The position numbers and the translations under genes are program-made. 64,000 bases of DNA, taken from positions 26,049-90,048 of the forward strand of contig CANQPH010000007.1 in NCBI GenBank assembly GCA_947625675.1, in the 5' to 3' direction. The stretch comes from an uncultured Acetatifactor sp. (lineage in GTDB: Bacteria > Bacillota > Clostridia > Lachnospirales > Lachnospiraceae). Shown here one piece after another: positions 44,018-53,254 of the stretch. The notes under the pieces are model-generated. The model was not told where the DNA came from and searched no databases. It was given only the letters and a program-made list of their open reading frames with translations. Each line of letters opens with the position of its first letter. The stretch's first letter is position 1.

Positions 44018-44542
44018 ATGCATCCCAGGAAATTGACAGAGCTGGCCCTGCTCACCACCCTCTCCCTTATCATCTATGCCGTTGAAAGCGCTTTGCCGCC
44101 TCTGGCGCCCATCCCGGGTCTTAAACTGGGCCTGGCCAACATCGTCACCCTGGTGGTGCTGTGCAATTTTTCCGGACGGGACGCCCTGTGGGTGCTGTTC
44201 GCCAGGATCCTGCTCTCCGCCCTGCTCTTCGGCCAGGTCATGAGCCTGATCTACAGTCTGGCGGGAGGACTTCTCAGCCTGTTATTTATGCTGTGCCTCC
44301 ATCGCTTCCTGCGGGGACACTGCATCGTGATCACCAGCATGGCAGGAGGCGTCGCCCACAATCTGGGACAATTTGCGGCGGCCCTGTTCCTCACCGGGGT
44401 TCCAGGAGTGGCGGTCTATCTGCCCTTCCTGCTCCTTAGCGGCATCCTTACGGGACTCTTCACAGGACTCTGCGCTCATTTTTTGCAAAAATATATCCTG
44501 AATTTTGCGAAAATATATCCTAAAGCATCAAATGATATTTGA
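44018..44542 (+). CDS. Gx transporter family / heptaprenyl diphosphate synthase component I-like membrane protein
   Basis: The protein has 174 aa with about five membrane helices. The start is the ATG behind AAGGAGG. The signature ALPPLAPIPGLKLGLANIVTL and FGQVMSLIYSLAGGLLSLL is that of the Gx/HepS1-like family. It follows the NusG-domain gene by 124 bases, a pairing common in Lachnospiraceae. The transported molecule is not known; prenyl or quinone-precursor handling has been suggested by name only. It overlaps the DUF4143 gene on the other strand by 15 bases. Confidence 0.85.
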   Translation: MHPRKLTELALLTTLSLIIYAVESALPPLAPIPGLKLGLANIVTLVVLCNFSGRDALWVLFARILLSALLFGQVMSLIYSLAGGLLSLLFMLCLHRFLRGHCIVITSMAGGVAHNLGQFAAALFLTGVPGVAVYLPFLLLSGILTGLFTGLCAHFLQKYILNFAKIYPKASNDI

Positions 44543-45754
44543 AGGAATATAACAATTATTTTCATCCGCCGGGAAAGGGGACTCCGCCATGCAGATCACG
44601 CCCCCCTTGCCGACCTGTTTTTCGGTGCCTTTCAATACGTCAAAGACTTTGAGAATCCGTTTATCCGGAGATGCGCTTTTTTTGATTTCCAAAGGATGCA
44701 GCACATTGTCCTTTTCGATCACGAGATCGATCTCCCGCTGCCCCTTGTCACGATAAAAATTAAGGTTTACATTTTCCTTTCCATAAGCATAATGGCGGAT
44801 CAATTCTCCCACCACAAAATTCTCATAATAATGGCCGGAGGCTGCTCCGTTCATCAGAACGTCGCGGCCCGTCCAAGAGGACAAATATGCACAAAGGCCG
44901 GTGTCGCAAAAATACAGCTTCGGTGTTTTGATAAGCCGTTTCAACTCATTGGAAGAATAAGGTTCCAGCAGCTCCAGGATTCCCATGGACTGCAAAACCC
45001 TCACCCAGTCCTTCGCAGTCACGCCCGAAACCCCGGCAGAAACCGCAAGATCATTATAATTCAACAGCTGCCCGTTAAAAGCGGCGCAAGCCCGCAGGAA
45101 TTTACGAAACCCCTCCGTATCTCCAATCCCATTGTCATCCACCGCATCACGCATCAGATAAGTTTCAACATAGGAATTGAAATACTCCCTCAGCTGCTCT
45201 TCATCCAATTCCTGCACGTCCGGAAGACCTCCCCGCCAGATATGCTCAAAAGTGGCAACAATATCGTTTTTCGGGAACAACATACTGCGCTTTTTAAGCG
45301 CCTCAAAAGAAAAATCCAAATCCGACCCAGGGGCAACGCCGAGCAGTTCCCTTACGGAAAAGCTGTACATTTTCAGGACACAAATACGACCGGCAAGAGA
45401 ATCCCCCGCTTTCCGCATTAATTTCCTGCTCTGGGATCCTGTGAGCCAGAACAATCCCCGTTTGTCAGTATTGTCACATAGAATCTTGATGGTCTCGAAA
45501 ATCTCCGGGGCTTTCTGTGCCTCGTCGATTAAAAGGGGGGGTTTGAAAGTTTGAAAAAACAGCTTGGGATCGCTTTTGGCAAGCTCTCTCGTCTGCAAAT
45601 CATCCATCGTCACACACTGACGGCCCTCCCGCTCAGCCAGGCGGCGCAGCATCGTGGATTTCCCGACCTGCCTGGCACCGACCACCATAACGGCCTTAAA
45701 GACACCGTTCATGCTTAAAAATTTCCGTTCAAGCTCTCTTTCAACATATTTCAT
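44528..45754 (-). CDS. DUF4143-family AAA ATPase
   Basis: The protein has 408 aa. Walker A VVGARQVGKSTMLRRLAE, Walker B-like PPLLIDEAQKAPE, and sensor GLFWLTGSQSRKLM are in the N-terminal AAA domain. The C-terminal DUF4143 part has YYENFVVGELIRHY and FYRDKGQREIDLVIEKDN, a PD-(D/E)xK nuclease-like core (E-x-D and L-x-x-E-I-K in VLHPLEIKKSAS). These proteins are common and often multi-copy. A defence or mobile-element role has been proposed. It is a single gene with a strong promoter and a palindromic operator. Confidence 0.9.
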   Translation of the reverse strand: MKYVERELERKFLSMNGVFKAVMVVGARQVGKSTMLRRLAEREGRQCVTMDDLQTRELAKSDPKLFFQTFKPPLLIDEAQKAPEIFETIKILCDNTDKRGLFWLTGSQSRKLMRKAGDSLAGRICVLKMYSFSVRELLGVAPGSDLDFSFEALKKRSMLFPKNDIVATFEHIWRGGLPDVQELDEEQLREYFNSYVETYLMRDAVDDNGIGDTEGFRKFLRACAAFNGQLLNYNDLAVSAGVSGVTAKDWVRVLQSMGILELLEPYSSNELKRLIKTPKLYFCDTGLCAYLSSWTGRDVLMNGAASGHYYENFVVGELIRHYAYGKENVNLNFYRDKGQREIDLVIEKDNVLHPLEIKKSASPDKRILKVFDVLKGTEKQVGKGGVICMAESPFPADENNCYIPSNII

Positions 45755-45772
45755 AGCTGCGCAACTCCGTCC

Positions 45773-45794
45773 AAAATAAAGTGTACTTTATTTT
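45773..45794 (-). promoter_or_regulatory. Perfect palindrome at the DUF4143 promoter
   Basis: AAAATAAAGT and ACTTTATTTT form a perfect 10-bp inverted repeat with a 2-base centre. It overlaps the -10 element and transcription start, a classical repressor position. Confidence 0.7.
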
Positions 45795-45818
45795 AGCACG
45801 TTTTTAGGAGGCGGTCAA
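45790..45818 (-). promoter_or_regulatory. Sigma-A promoter of the DUF4143 gene
   Basis: TTGACC and TAAAAT on the minus strand are spaced exactly 17 bases. Confidence 0.75.
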
Positions 45819-45854
45819 GGAAAATTATCATTCGACCGATTCCTGCTGTCTTCT

Positions 45855-45896
45855 AAAGCATCACTTTTAATGCATCATTTTTAAAGCATCACTTTC
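45855..45896 (-). repeat. 14-bp repeat spanning the folBK stop codon
   Basis: Three units resembling AAAGCATCACTTTT (plus strand) run through the TAA stop at 45881-45883, so the last codons of folBK are the first unit. Confidence 0.8.
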
Positions 45897-46714
45897 AGCC
45901 CGTCCAAGAGTTCTTCCATGGTTTTGCCCAAAAGCGGATGACGGAAATGAGGGGCGATCTGAACCATGGGCTTCAGCACGAAATAGCGGTTCTGCAGATC
46001 CACATGGGGCAGGATCAGGGCTTCGTCCTCATAAACCAGCTTGTCATAAAACAAAATATCCAGGTCCAGGGTTCTGGGGCCCCAACGCAGGGTACGCTCC
46101 CTTCCCGCCAGCCCTTCGATGCGGTGCAGTTCCTCCAACAGCTCCCGGGGAGACAAAAGGGTATCGAGTTCCAGGGCGCCGTTTAAAAAGTCGCTCTGCT
46201 CCACCCCGCCGTAGGGTTTGGTCTCGATCAGATCCGAAACCTTCCCCAGCCTGATGTCCGGATTGGCCTTCAATTCCTCCAAGGCCCCTTTGATATAGGC
46301 TTCCCGGCCCCCCAAGTTGGAACCGAAGGAAAGATACGCCTTGTGCCACCCCCGCCGGATCTTCACAGACACGCAGCCAAACGGCAGACCGATAGGGGCC
46401 TGGGGCTTGCGGATTTCCAGCTCCACTTCCCGAATTCGGGGGAATTCCAGCAGGATCTGCCTGGCAACCCCATCCGCCACCGCTTCGATGAGCTGGCAGG
46501 TGTGTTCCTGCATCCAGGCCGTGATAAAATGGCAGACTTTCCCGTAATCGGTGGACAGCTCCAGCCGGTCCGTAAGGCCCGCTTCCCTGGTATCGGTGTA
46601 CAGCACCGCCCGCACCAGGAAGGTCTGCCCTTTTTCCCGTTCTTCCGGATATACGCCGTGATGGGCGTACACCTCCAGATCCTCAATCCTTATCTCATCC
46701 ATCCTTTCGCTCAT
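45881..46714 (-). CDS. folBK: Dihydroneopterin aldolase / HPPK fusion
   Basis: The protein has 277 aa. FolB part: RIEDLEVYAHHGVYPEEREK, STDYGKVCHFI, LIEAVADGVARQIL and VELEIRKPQAPIG. HPPK part from about residue 125: YLSFGSNLGGREAYIKGAL, ETKPYGGVEQSDFLNGALEL and RWGPRTLDLDILFYD (Mg-binding Asp pair). It makes 6-hydroxymethyl-dihydropterin and then pyrophosphorylates it in the cytoplasm. It is the last gene of folC, folE, HD, folP, folBK. Such fusions are common in Clostridia. Confidence 0.95.
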   Translation of the reverse strand: MSERMDEIRIEDLEVYAHHGVYPEEREKGQTFLVRAVLYTDTREAGLTDRLELSTDYGKVCHFITAWMQEHTCQLIEAVADGVARQILLEFPRIREVELEIRKPQAPIGLPFGCVSVKIRRGWHKAYLSFGSNLGGREAYIKGALEELKANPDIRLGKVSDLIETKPYGGVEQSDFLNGALELDTLLSPRELLEELHRIEGLAGRERTLRWGPRTLDLDILFYDKLVYEDEALILPHVDLQNRYFVLKPMVQIAPHFRHPLLGKTMEELLDGLKVML

Positions 46715-46830
46715 TCCATGCCTGCCTTTCCCTGGATTCTTTCCGACTCCTACCGATTCCCCATCATTTTCCGGTCAAACCTGCCGCCGTTCCTTGCCGT
46801 CCAGGCTCGCTTCCTTTCCTCGTCGCCGTC

Positions 46831-47751
46831 CTAGTACCTCCGCCGCCCTCCGGCCAGAATGGCTTCCACCATCCTGATGGCCCGCAGATTTTCCTTCACA
46901 TCATGTACCCGCACGAAGCTGCAGCCCTTCAGCACCGCAAACACCGTGGTCACCAGGGTGCCCTCCAATCTCTCTTCCGGCCCCAGATCCAGGGTCAGCC
47001 CGATCACGGACTTCCGGCTGGCTCCCAGAAGCAGGGGGCAGCCCAGCACCCGGAATTCTTCCAGACTGTTGATCACTTCCAAATTGTTCTCATAGGTTTT
47101 GCCGAAGCCCACGCCGGGATCCAGGATGATCTTGTCCCGGCCGATTCCCGCCCGCTCCGCCAATTCCAGACTTTCCGCCAAATCGGCCGCCACATCCTGC
47201 AGGAAATCCTGGTAGACCGCTTCCTTCCGATTGTGCATCAGGCAACAGGGCAGACCGCTGGCGGCGATGACTCCGGCCATAGCCGGATCTCCCTTCAGCC
47301 CCCAGATATCATTGATCAGGTCCGCACCTTCCCGGATCCCCGCTTCCGCCACCCCGGCCTTGTAAGTATCCAGAGAAACCGGAATATCAAAATTTTCCTT
47401 CAGGGCCCGGATCACCGGCGCCACTCTGGCGATCTCTTCCTCTTCCGAAATCTTCGTATACCCGGGCCGGGTGGATTCCCCGCCCACGTCGATCAAATCC
47501 GCACCTTCCCGGATCATTTCTTCCGCATGGCGCAGGGCGGCCTCCCTCCCCATCCATTTTCCTCCATCAGAAAAGGAATCCGGCGTCACGTTCAAGATTC
47601 CCATTACATAAGTGCGGGGAAGTTCGCCCTCCCCATGGGGGATGGATTCCCCATAGGAGATGGATTCCCCATGGGAAATGTATTCTCCACGGCGGATGTA
47701 TTCTCCACAGGAAATATCTTCCACACGAAATATTCGATTCCCTATCCTCAT
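46831..47751 (-). CDS. folP: Dihydropteroate synthase with repeat-bearing N-terminus
   Basis: The protein has 306 aa. The start is the ATG behind GAGGGGG. The first ten residues (MRIGNRIFRV) align with the usual start, but about 33 extra residues of six-residue repeats precede the first core strand TYVMGILNVTPDSFSDGG. Other sites are present: DVGGESTRPG, LDPGVGFGKT, LLGASRKSVIG, and RVHDVKENLRA. It joins 4-aminobenzoate to the pterin. The insert lies before the barrel and should not touch the active site. Confidence 0.95.
   Translation of the reverse strand: MRIGNRIFRVEDISCGEYIRRGEYISHGESISYGESIPHGEGELPRTYVMGILNVTPDSFSDGGKWMGREAALRHAEEMIREGADLIDVGGESTRPGYTKISEEEEIARVAPVIRALKENFDIPVSLDTYKAGVAEAGIREGADLINDIWGLKGDPAMAGVIAASGLPCCLMHNRKEAVYQDFLQDVAADLAESLELAERAGIGRDKIILDPGVGFGKTYENNLEVINSLEEFRVLGCPLLLGASRKSVIGLTLDLGPEERLEGTLVTTVFAVLKGCSFVRVHDVKENLRAIRMVEAILAGGRRRY
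47623..47721 (-). repeat. 18-bp in-frame repeat at the folP N-terminus
   Basis: Five units of six residues: ISCGEY, IRRGEY, ISHGES, ISYGES, IPHGEG. The DNA units (for example GATGGATTCCCCATAGGA, plus strand) are 70-90 percent alike by eye. Confidence 0.85.
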
Positions 47752-47798
47752 ATGATTTTCCCCCTCGATTAGCCAAACTTACCTTGCTCCAGCCGACC

Positions 47799-48281
47799 TC
47801 AATACCGAAGCGTCAAATTTTTCTTGCCATTCTTCCAGTTGCACGTCCCTTCCATCTTACAAGCGAAACAGGGTCTGCTGGCCTTGTCCGCCCGGTACAA
47901 CAGCCCCCGCAGACTCTTTTCTTCTGCCACGGATTTATCCCGATGGGACAAAATCGCCTCCAGGATAAGCTCCCTCTCTTCCAAAGCGAAACCGCAATCT
48001 TCCAAAATCTGCGGGGCCAGCCTGGCGCTGGCGATCTCGTGGGGCGTGCCGTCCGCATATTGCACATGTCTGCCTATGTCATGAAGCAAGGCTGCGGCAT
48101 AGAGCAGCTCCACGTTCAGCCCCAACCCTTCCTCCAGATTCAAAATTCGGCCGATTCGGGCCACGTCCAGAAAATGCCCCATGTCATGATGGCAGAAGGG
48201 CCGATCGACTTCCGCCTCCTCATTGGCCATCACGTATTTTTGATACAAAGGATGCCGCAAGATACGATCCAGACGTTCCAT
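47799..48281 (-). CDS. HD domain protein in the folate operon
   Basis: The protein has 160 aa. HD-fold metal site: CHHDMGHFLDVARI (His and His-Asp equivalents), ALLHDIGRHVQYADG and ILSHRDKS. The C-terminus has CFACKMEGTCNWKN, a short cysteine set that may bind a metal. The likely activity is phosphohydrolysis, perhaps of dihydroneopterin triphosphate, the dephosphorylation step otherwise missing from this operon. The position between folE and folP supports this, but it is inference. Confidence 0.8.
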   Translation of the reverse strand: MERLDRILRHPLYQKYVMANEEAEVDRPFCHHDMGHFLDVARIGRILNLEEGLGLNVELLYAAALLHDIGRHVQYADGTPHEIASARLAPQILEDCGFALEERELILEAILSHRDKSVAEEKSLRGLLYRADKASRPCFACKMEGTCNWKNGKKNLTLRY

Positions 48282-48309
48282 GCCTATTCCTCCCGCCGCC
48301 CCAGCTAAG

Positions 48310-48873
48310 CTAACAGCTCCGGCCCAGCATCTGGAAAAACCGGTTCTTCAGTTCCTCCCGTTCCTCGAACACGCCCCGGGCCGCCACGGTCACGGTCTTG
48401 CTGCCCGGCTTTCCAACGCCCCGCATGGTCATACACATATGCTCCGCTTCCACCATGACCATGGCCCCCCGAGGAGCCAGGTACTGCATCAAGGCGTCTG
48501 CGATCTGCCCCGTCATCCTCTCCTGAATCTGGGGCCTGCGGGCGAAGACCTCCACGGTTCTAGCCAGCTTGCTTAAGCCCACCACCTTGCCGTCAGGAAT
48601 GTAGGCCACATGGGCTTTCCCGTAGAAAGGGAGTAGGTGATGCTCACAGGTGGAATAGAACACGATATCCTTTTCCAACACCATTTCATGGTGATCCACG
48701 GTAAACACCTTGGACAGATGCGTTCCGGGATCCTCCTCCATCCCCCCGTAGATTTCTTCGTACATCCTGGCGATCCGATCCGGAGTTTCCAACAGGCCCT
48801 CCCGGCCCGGGTCTTCTCCGATGCCCTCCAGAATCAGCTTTACGCCCGCTTTTATTTTCTCACGATCTATCAT
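48310..48873 (-). CDS. folE: GTP cyclohydrolase I
   Basis: The protein has 187 aa. Core motifs: [20 protein letters not shown] with the zinc Cys and His, [32 protein letters not shown], and [15 protein letters not shown] with the second zinc Cys. It opens GTP to 7,8-dihydroneopterin triphosphate, the first folate step. Its ATG overlaps the folC stop (ATGA). Confidence 0.97.
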   Translation of the reverse strand: MIDREKIKAGVKLILEGIGEDPGREGLLETPDRIARMYEEIYGGMEEDPGTHLSKVFTVDHHEMVLEKDIVFYSTCEHHLLPFYGKAHVAYIPDGKVVGLSKLARTVEVFARRPQIQERMTGQIADALMQYLAPRGAMVMVEAEHMCMTMRGVGKPGSKTVTVAARGVFEEREELKNRFFQMLGRSC

Positions 48874-50165
48874 TTTCCCGAAAACCTCTTTTCAACGATC
48901 TTCCTAAGCCTTCCCAGGTAGGAAAGGGAACCGAAGGCCAGGATCACGTCCTCCCTGCCCGCCAGGAGATAGGCCATCTCCACGGCCTCCTCCAGGCTGT
49001 CCGCAGCCGTCACCTTGTCATGCACCCGGGCGACCTCCTGGGCCAATTCATAGGCGCTCATAGCCCTGGGATTCTCCGGCGGCGTCACCGTCAAAATCTG
49101 ATCCGCATAGCTGTGGGTCAAGCGGATGATCTTCCCGTACTCCTTGTCCTTCAGTACCCCCATTATATAGATAATTCTCTTATTTGTAAAATAGAAATTC
49201 ACGGATTGGGCCAATTTTCTTGCGGCGTCCTCGTTGTGGGCCCCGTCCATGACAAAAAGCGGCTTCCTGGCGATCACCGTAAAGCGTCCCGGCCATTTGG
49301 CCTCCCGCAGCCCCTTCCGCAGAGCTTTCTCCGGTATTTCCAGCCCTTCCCGTTCAAGCGTTGCTGCAGTCTCCAGGGCCAACACCGCATTTTCAATCTG
49401 CACCACCCCCGCCAGGCCGATTTCCAGATTTTGATAATCCCCGTAATCGAAGGACTGCTTCTCAAGCCCATAACGGATGTGCTTCGCCCCGGCCGGATCC
49501 GCCACCGTCAGAGGACAGCCCAGGAGCTCCGCTTCTTTTTCTATCACGGCCTGGGCCTCTTCCTCCTGCTTCAGCACCACCGCCGGCCTTCCCGGACGCA
49601 GGATGCCCGCCTTCTGCCAGGCGATCCGGTCCAAAGTGGGGCCCAGGAACTTCATATGATCCATGCTGATGGAAGCGATCACCGCCGCCAGCACATTTTC
49701 CAGAATGTTGGTGGCATCCTCCCGGCCTCCCATGCCGGTTTCCACCACCGCCATGTCACAGTTGCTTTTCTGAAAGTACCAAAAAGCCAGCCCCGTCTCC
49801 GCCTCAAAGGCGGTGGGATGGGGAAATCCCCCGTCCACAACCCGCCCGCAGGCTTCCCGCAGCGCCTCCACCCCTTCGCAGTAATCCTTCTTCGTAATGG
49901 GCCGCCCGCCTATCCGGATGCTCTCCCGTCGTTCAAAAACCGCAGGGGAACTGAAGCTTCCCACCCTGTATCCCGCACATTTCAGGATGGAGGAAAGATA
50001 GGCCAGGGTGGAACCCTTCCCGTTGGTGCCTGCAATGTGCACGAACCGCACCTTCTCCTGAGGGTTCCCCAGTTCGCCGCACAGCCTCCTGATGCTGTCC
50101 AGTCCCGGACAAATCCCGTATTGTTTGCATGAATCCATGAAATCCGTCGCTTCCTGATAGTTCAA
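48870..50165 (-). CDS. folC: Folylpolyglutamate synthase / dihydrofolate synthase
   Basis: The protein has 431 aa with a TTG start seven bases behind GGGAGG ([17 protein letters not shown]). An open extension upstream has no family similarity. Motifs: [20 protein letters not shown] (P-loop), [34 protein letters not shown] and [14 protein letters not shown]. It adds glutamate to dihydropteroate and folates. It is the first gene of the folate operon. Confidence 0.95.
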   Translation of the reverse strand: MNYQEATDFMDSCKQYGICPGLDSIRRLCGELGNPQEKVRFVHIAGTNGKGSTLAYLSSILKCAGYRVGSFSSPAVFERRESIRIGGRPITKKDYCEGVEALREACGRVVDGGFPHPTAFEAETGLAFWYFQKSNCDMAVVETGMGGREDATNILENVLAAVIASISMDHMKFLGPTLDRIAWQKAGILRPGRPAVVLKQEEEAQAVIEKEAELLGCPLTVADPAGAKHIRYGLEKQSFDYGDYQNLEIGLAGVVQIENAVLALETAATLEREGLEIPEKALRKGLREAKWPGRFTVIARKPLFVMDGAHNEDAARKLAQSVNFYFTNKRIIYIMGVLKDKEYGKIIRLTHSYADQILTVTPPENPRAMSAYELAQEVARVHDKVTAADSLEEAVEMAYLLAGREDVILAFGSLSYLGRLRKIVEKRFSGK

Positions 50166-50427
50166 TTTTCCGCCTCCCGGCCCTTCAGATACCGCCACGA
50201 TCACACCACATTTGGCAACAGTGAAACGGGCGCCTGCCTGCCAGAAACGAAGGGAGCTCCGCTCCTGCATGGCATAACTTTTTATAAAAAGGGCATAACT
50301 ATAAAAAACGGCTCTCCGCCGCATTTTCCATTACAATTCACTCATCCGCCAGCCCAGGAGCAGATTTGCGCTTGCACGAACATCTGCTTCTGGCCAAACG
50401 GCATTGACACAGAAAGGAGCTTCCGAC

Positions 50428-51036
50428 ATGCCGACCCTGACTTCCGCAGCCAAAATTCTTCCTGCAGACCCAATTCTTCCCGTGGCTCCAAGCCTTCCTG
50501 CAGACCCAATTCTTCCCGTGACTCCAAGCCTCTCCGCAGACCCAATTCTCCCTACAGGCAAGGTTCTTTCCTCCTGCAAAATTCTTCCCAACGGCCAAAC
50601 GCTTTCCAATGGCAAAGTTCCTTCCCTCAGCAGGCGCTTCCTGCGGGATTTCCTGCGCTGCGGGCTCCTGGGCTGGTGCATGGAAATCCTCTTCACCTCC
50701 CTGGGCTCTCTGCGCAGACGGGATCTCCGCCTTCTGGGCACCACCTCCGTCTGGATGTTTCCCATCTATGGGAGCGCCGCCCTCCTGCGCCCGGTCAGCC
50801 GTCTTTTAAAGAATGCGCCCGCCTGGTTCCGGGGACTGTCCTATATGTCCTTGATCTTTTCCGCAGAATTCCTGACGGGCACTTTTTTGGAAAAACATTC
50901 CCTCTGCCCCTGGAACTACCGCCGCTCCCGGTGGAACGTCCGCCAGCTCATCCGCCTGGACTACGCCCCTTGCTGGTTCGCCGCAGGGCTGCTGTTCGAG
51001 CGGGTGCTTTCCGCCCAGAACGTTTCCAAGCTATGA
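50428..51036 (+). CDS. PF06541-type putative membrane protein with repeat N-terminus
   Basis: The protein has 202 aa. The start is the ATG behind AAAGGAG. Residues 7-66 are ten six-residue repeats built on ADPILP and VAPSLP. The remainder matches the ABC-transporter type IV-like family: LGWCMEILFTSLGSL, LGTTSVWMFPIYGSAALLRP, FSAEFLTGTFLE, CPWNYRRSRWNVRQLIRLDYA. About four membrane helices are visible. Its function is unknown despite the family name. It diverges from folC. Confidence 0.82.
   Translation: MPTLTSAAKILPADPILPVAPSLPADPILPVTPSLSADPILPTGKVLSSCKILPNGQTLSNGKVPSLSRRFLRDFLRCGLLGWCMEILFTSLGSLRRRDLRLLGTTSVWMFPIYGSAALLRPVSRLLKNAPAWFRGLSYMSLIFSAEFLTGTFLEKHSLCPWNYRRSRWNVRQLIRLDYAPCWFAAGLLFERVLSAQNVSKL
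50446..50625 (+). repeat. 18/36-bp in-frame repeat at the N-terminus of the PF06541 protein
   Basis: Ten units of six residues: AAKILP, ADPILP, VAPSLP, ADPILP, VTPSLS, ADPILP, TGKVLS, SCKILP, NGQTLS, NGKVPS. Alternate units match best, giving a 36-bp higher-order period. Confidence 0.88.
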
Positions 51037-51248
51037 ACATGCAGGTACACTCCTTTTCCTGCGTCAAAAGCACGCTCCGCTTGTTTCCCATAGGGTAACC
51101 ATGGTCATGCCATAGTTACACCATGATCACGAAGCCAAATCTCGTCCCGCCCATTTCCCGCTCATGAAAAACAGGCTGCCGCAGGCCAAGGTTCAGGCGT
51201 CCAGCCCAAATCCATGACCGCTGCGACAGCCGATTCGCCGTCTCGCCT

Positions 51249-51315
51249 CATTCAATATTTCGCTTAGCCCGCCACTTCAGTCGGTTCACTGTTCCGCTTG
51301 GCTTGCCGCTCAGTC
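51249..51315 (-). repeat. 33-bp repeat starting at the PH-protein stop codon
   Basis: Two diverged units on the minus strand begin GACTGAGCGGCAAGCC and GACTGAAGTGGCGGGC; the TGA of the first is the stop codon of the PH-domain gene. Confidence 0.65.
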
Positions 51316-51687
51316 TGGCATTCCATCCATATCCATGTCTCCGCCGGAACCGATATCCAACATGTTCACAGTACGCCTTTTCAGCCTTGCCTGTTCGGAG
51401 CTCTCCAGGATGAACTCTTTGATCTCCTTGGCATTCCTGATATGGGTCAGGTACAGCTGCGGATGCGTGGTGTCGCCGGTATAACAGACCACCGTGCCCA
51501 GCTTGAAAAGCCGCTCGAGCAGCGTCGTGGTCAGTTCCACGTCCTGAATCTTGTACATGTAACAGTCATTTTCCACCGTCTTCAGCAGGCCGTCATTAAT
51601 GGTGAGCACGTCCTCCTTGATCGTATACTTGGTAAAGGTAAAGGGCAGCCCGAAAAACAGCCAACGCTTTCTTTCCACAAACTCCAT
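51310..51687 (-). CDS. Bacterial PH-domain protein
   Basis: The protein has 125 aa. The start is the ATG eight bases behind AAGGAGG ([20 protein letters not shown]). The pattern [32 protein letters not shown] is typical of bPH domains, with a C-terminal helix [17 protein letters not shown]. It has no membrane helix. The role is unknown; related domains bind membranes or partner proteins. It stands alone, 119 bases from the lipoprotein gene. Confidence 0.75.
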   Translation of the reverse strand: MEFVERKRWLFFGLPFTFTKYTIKEDVLTINDGLLKTVENDCYMYKIQDVELTTTLLERLFKLGTVVCYTGDTTHPQLYLTHIRNAKEIKEFILESSEQARLKRRTVNMLDIGSGGDMDMDGMPD

Positions 51688-51806
51688 CCCGTGATCCTCC
51701 TTCATCGAAATCTTTGCTTCTATTATAAACGTTCCCCGGGATAGATGCAAGCTGCGTTTTGCATTTTTAACAGATTATTCGGGTTCTCTTATTTTTCATT
51801 CTAAAG

Positions 51807-53216
51807 TCAGGACTTTGCAGCGGTGACGGAGCTCAGAATTTGAAAATCGCTTACGTCAACGACGGCAATCCCTGCGGGGAAATTCACCGTAAGCGTTCCG
51901 CCGTCCGTCTCCGGCGTCAGATTCTGCAAAAGCTCGCCGTCATTGCCACTGTAGAAATTGATATATCCGGTATCATTGTCACGCATGGAAAAAGTCATGG
52001 TCATGGGTTCGGACAGCATGCACATATACACGCCGCCCTTAGCGAGCGTACCTTCCAGGGAGTCCAACATCTGCGCAGGGATGAGCGCAGCGCTGTACAT
52101 GGCGTCACTCACAGCCACGGTGTAGTCCCCCGCTGTCAGCTCTATCGCTGCCCGCAGCTCATACAAGCTCCTTTTTTCAGAAAACGTCCAGTCAGGCACA
52201 ATGTCCGACTCCATCTTAATTGGCAGGTCGGTGGTGAAGCCCATCTGTGCGTCCTCATACATCGGATAAGGGTCTGCGGCAAAAAGATAATATCCGTCAG
52301 CCAGAACAGTCACCGTACCCAGAACGGCCCCGTTTTCATCCGTATTCCTATGGTCCACATCAAACTCGATGGGTTCTGCGGGCGCAGCAACCGCATCTGC
52401 CCCGACGGTGCCGACGAGGGAACTGTTTTCGTCCTCTTCGTCACTGGGGAGGGTCGCATAATTGATGACGACGGTGCCCGGCTCATAGCTCACACTCTCC
52501 TGCTCGCTGTCGCTGCCGCCCTCGAAGATGAAAAGGAATCCCACCTCGGAAAGATCCTCTGCCGGGCCGTTATAGAGCCGCAGCTCCGAACCTTCTCCGG
52601 TGAGCGTATATGTAACGGACATAGCCTCATCCACCGTACAGGTATAAAGTCCGTCCGCATTGAAAGGGCCGTCCGGAGCGTCTATGGGACGGACCATCTC
52701 CATCCGGATCATGCAGCGAGTGACATTTTCCGCCCGAATGACATACTCTCCGGCAGCCAGCTCCACAAGACACATTTTGCTGATCGTACCATATTCATCG
52801 CCCACAAGGCCGCTCATAAAGGAAAACGCTTCTGCATCCGATGTCAGAGAGGCTCCCTCCGGCCCGTCAGCAGAGATCGTCATAAAATACGTTCCGTCCT
52901 CCGGCACCTGGGATATCATAGTGGCGGATGCGGGTTCCTCCGATTTAAAAGCCCCGGATCCCGAGCTGCCTTCCGCCACGAAGTCGGCATATATGCGCCA
53001 CGGGCCGTCAACAATTACATTGTCATTTGCGGGACTGTTCTCTGCCTCCTCCGCACTTTCCTGCGGCGTTTCACTGCTTTCCGACACAGCCGTCTCCTGC
53101 GGCTGGGACGATTCCTGAAGCTGTGCCGTCTGCCCGCCGCTTTCGCCGGACGCACAGGCCGCGAGGGAGAATATGAGACTAAGTGTGACTAAAATCGCAA
53201 ATACTCTTTTTTTCAT
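51807..53216 (-). CDS. Lipoprotein with duplicated beta-rich domain
   Basis: The protein has 469 aa. The lipoprotein signal ends SLAAC|ASGESGG, followed by a Ser/Glu/Pro/Gln spacer to about residue 65. The mature part holds two copies of a domain: GTYFMTISADG, LAAGEYVIRAENV, GLYTCTVDEAMSVTYTL in the first and GYYLFAADPY, LTAGDYTVAVSDA, GVYMCMLSEPMTMTFSM in the second. No enzyme motif is visible. The leader is nearly the same as in the next two genes upstream. It is the last of three lipoprotein genes behind the membrane sigma factor. Its function is unknown. Confidence 0.8.
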   Translation of the reverse strand: MKKRVFAILVTLSLIFSLAACASGESGGQTAQLQESSQPQETAVSESSETPQESAEEAENSPANDNVIVDGPWRIYADFVAEGSSGSGAFKSEEPASATMISQVPEDGTYFMTISADGPEGASLTSDAEAFSFMSGLVGDEYGTISKMCLVELAAGEYVIRAENVTRCMIRMEMVRPIDAPDGPFNADGLYTCTVDEAMSVTYTLTGEGSELRLYNGPAEDLSEVGFLFIFEGGSDSEQESVSYEPGTVVINYATLPSDEEDENSSLVGTVGADAVAAPAEPIEFDVDHRNTDENGAVLGTVTVLADGYYLFAADPYPMYEDAQMGFTTDLPIKMESDIVPDWTFSEKRSLYELRAAIELTAGDYTVAVSDAMYSAALIPAQMLDSLEGTLAKGGVYMCMLSEPMTMTFSMRDNDTGYINFYSGNDGELLQNLTPETDGGTLTVNFPAGIAVVDVSDFQILSSVTAAKS

Positions 53217-53254
53217 AATGACTGATTCCCTTTCTTTTTAATTTTCCGAACCTT

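Noticed and set aside
51037..51248. Spacer between the PF06541 and PH-protein genes checked for RNA genes
   Set aside because: It holds weak repeats such as CCATGGTCATG and CCATGATCACG but no tRNA, riboswitch or terminator that I can support.
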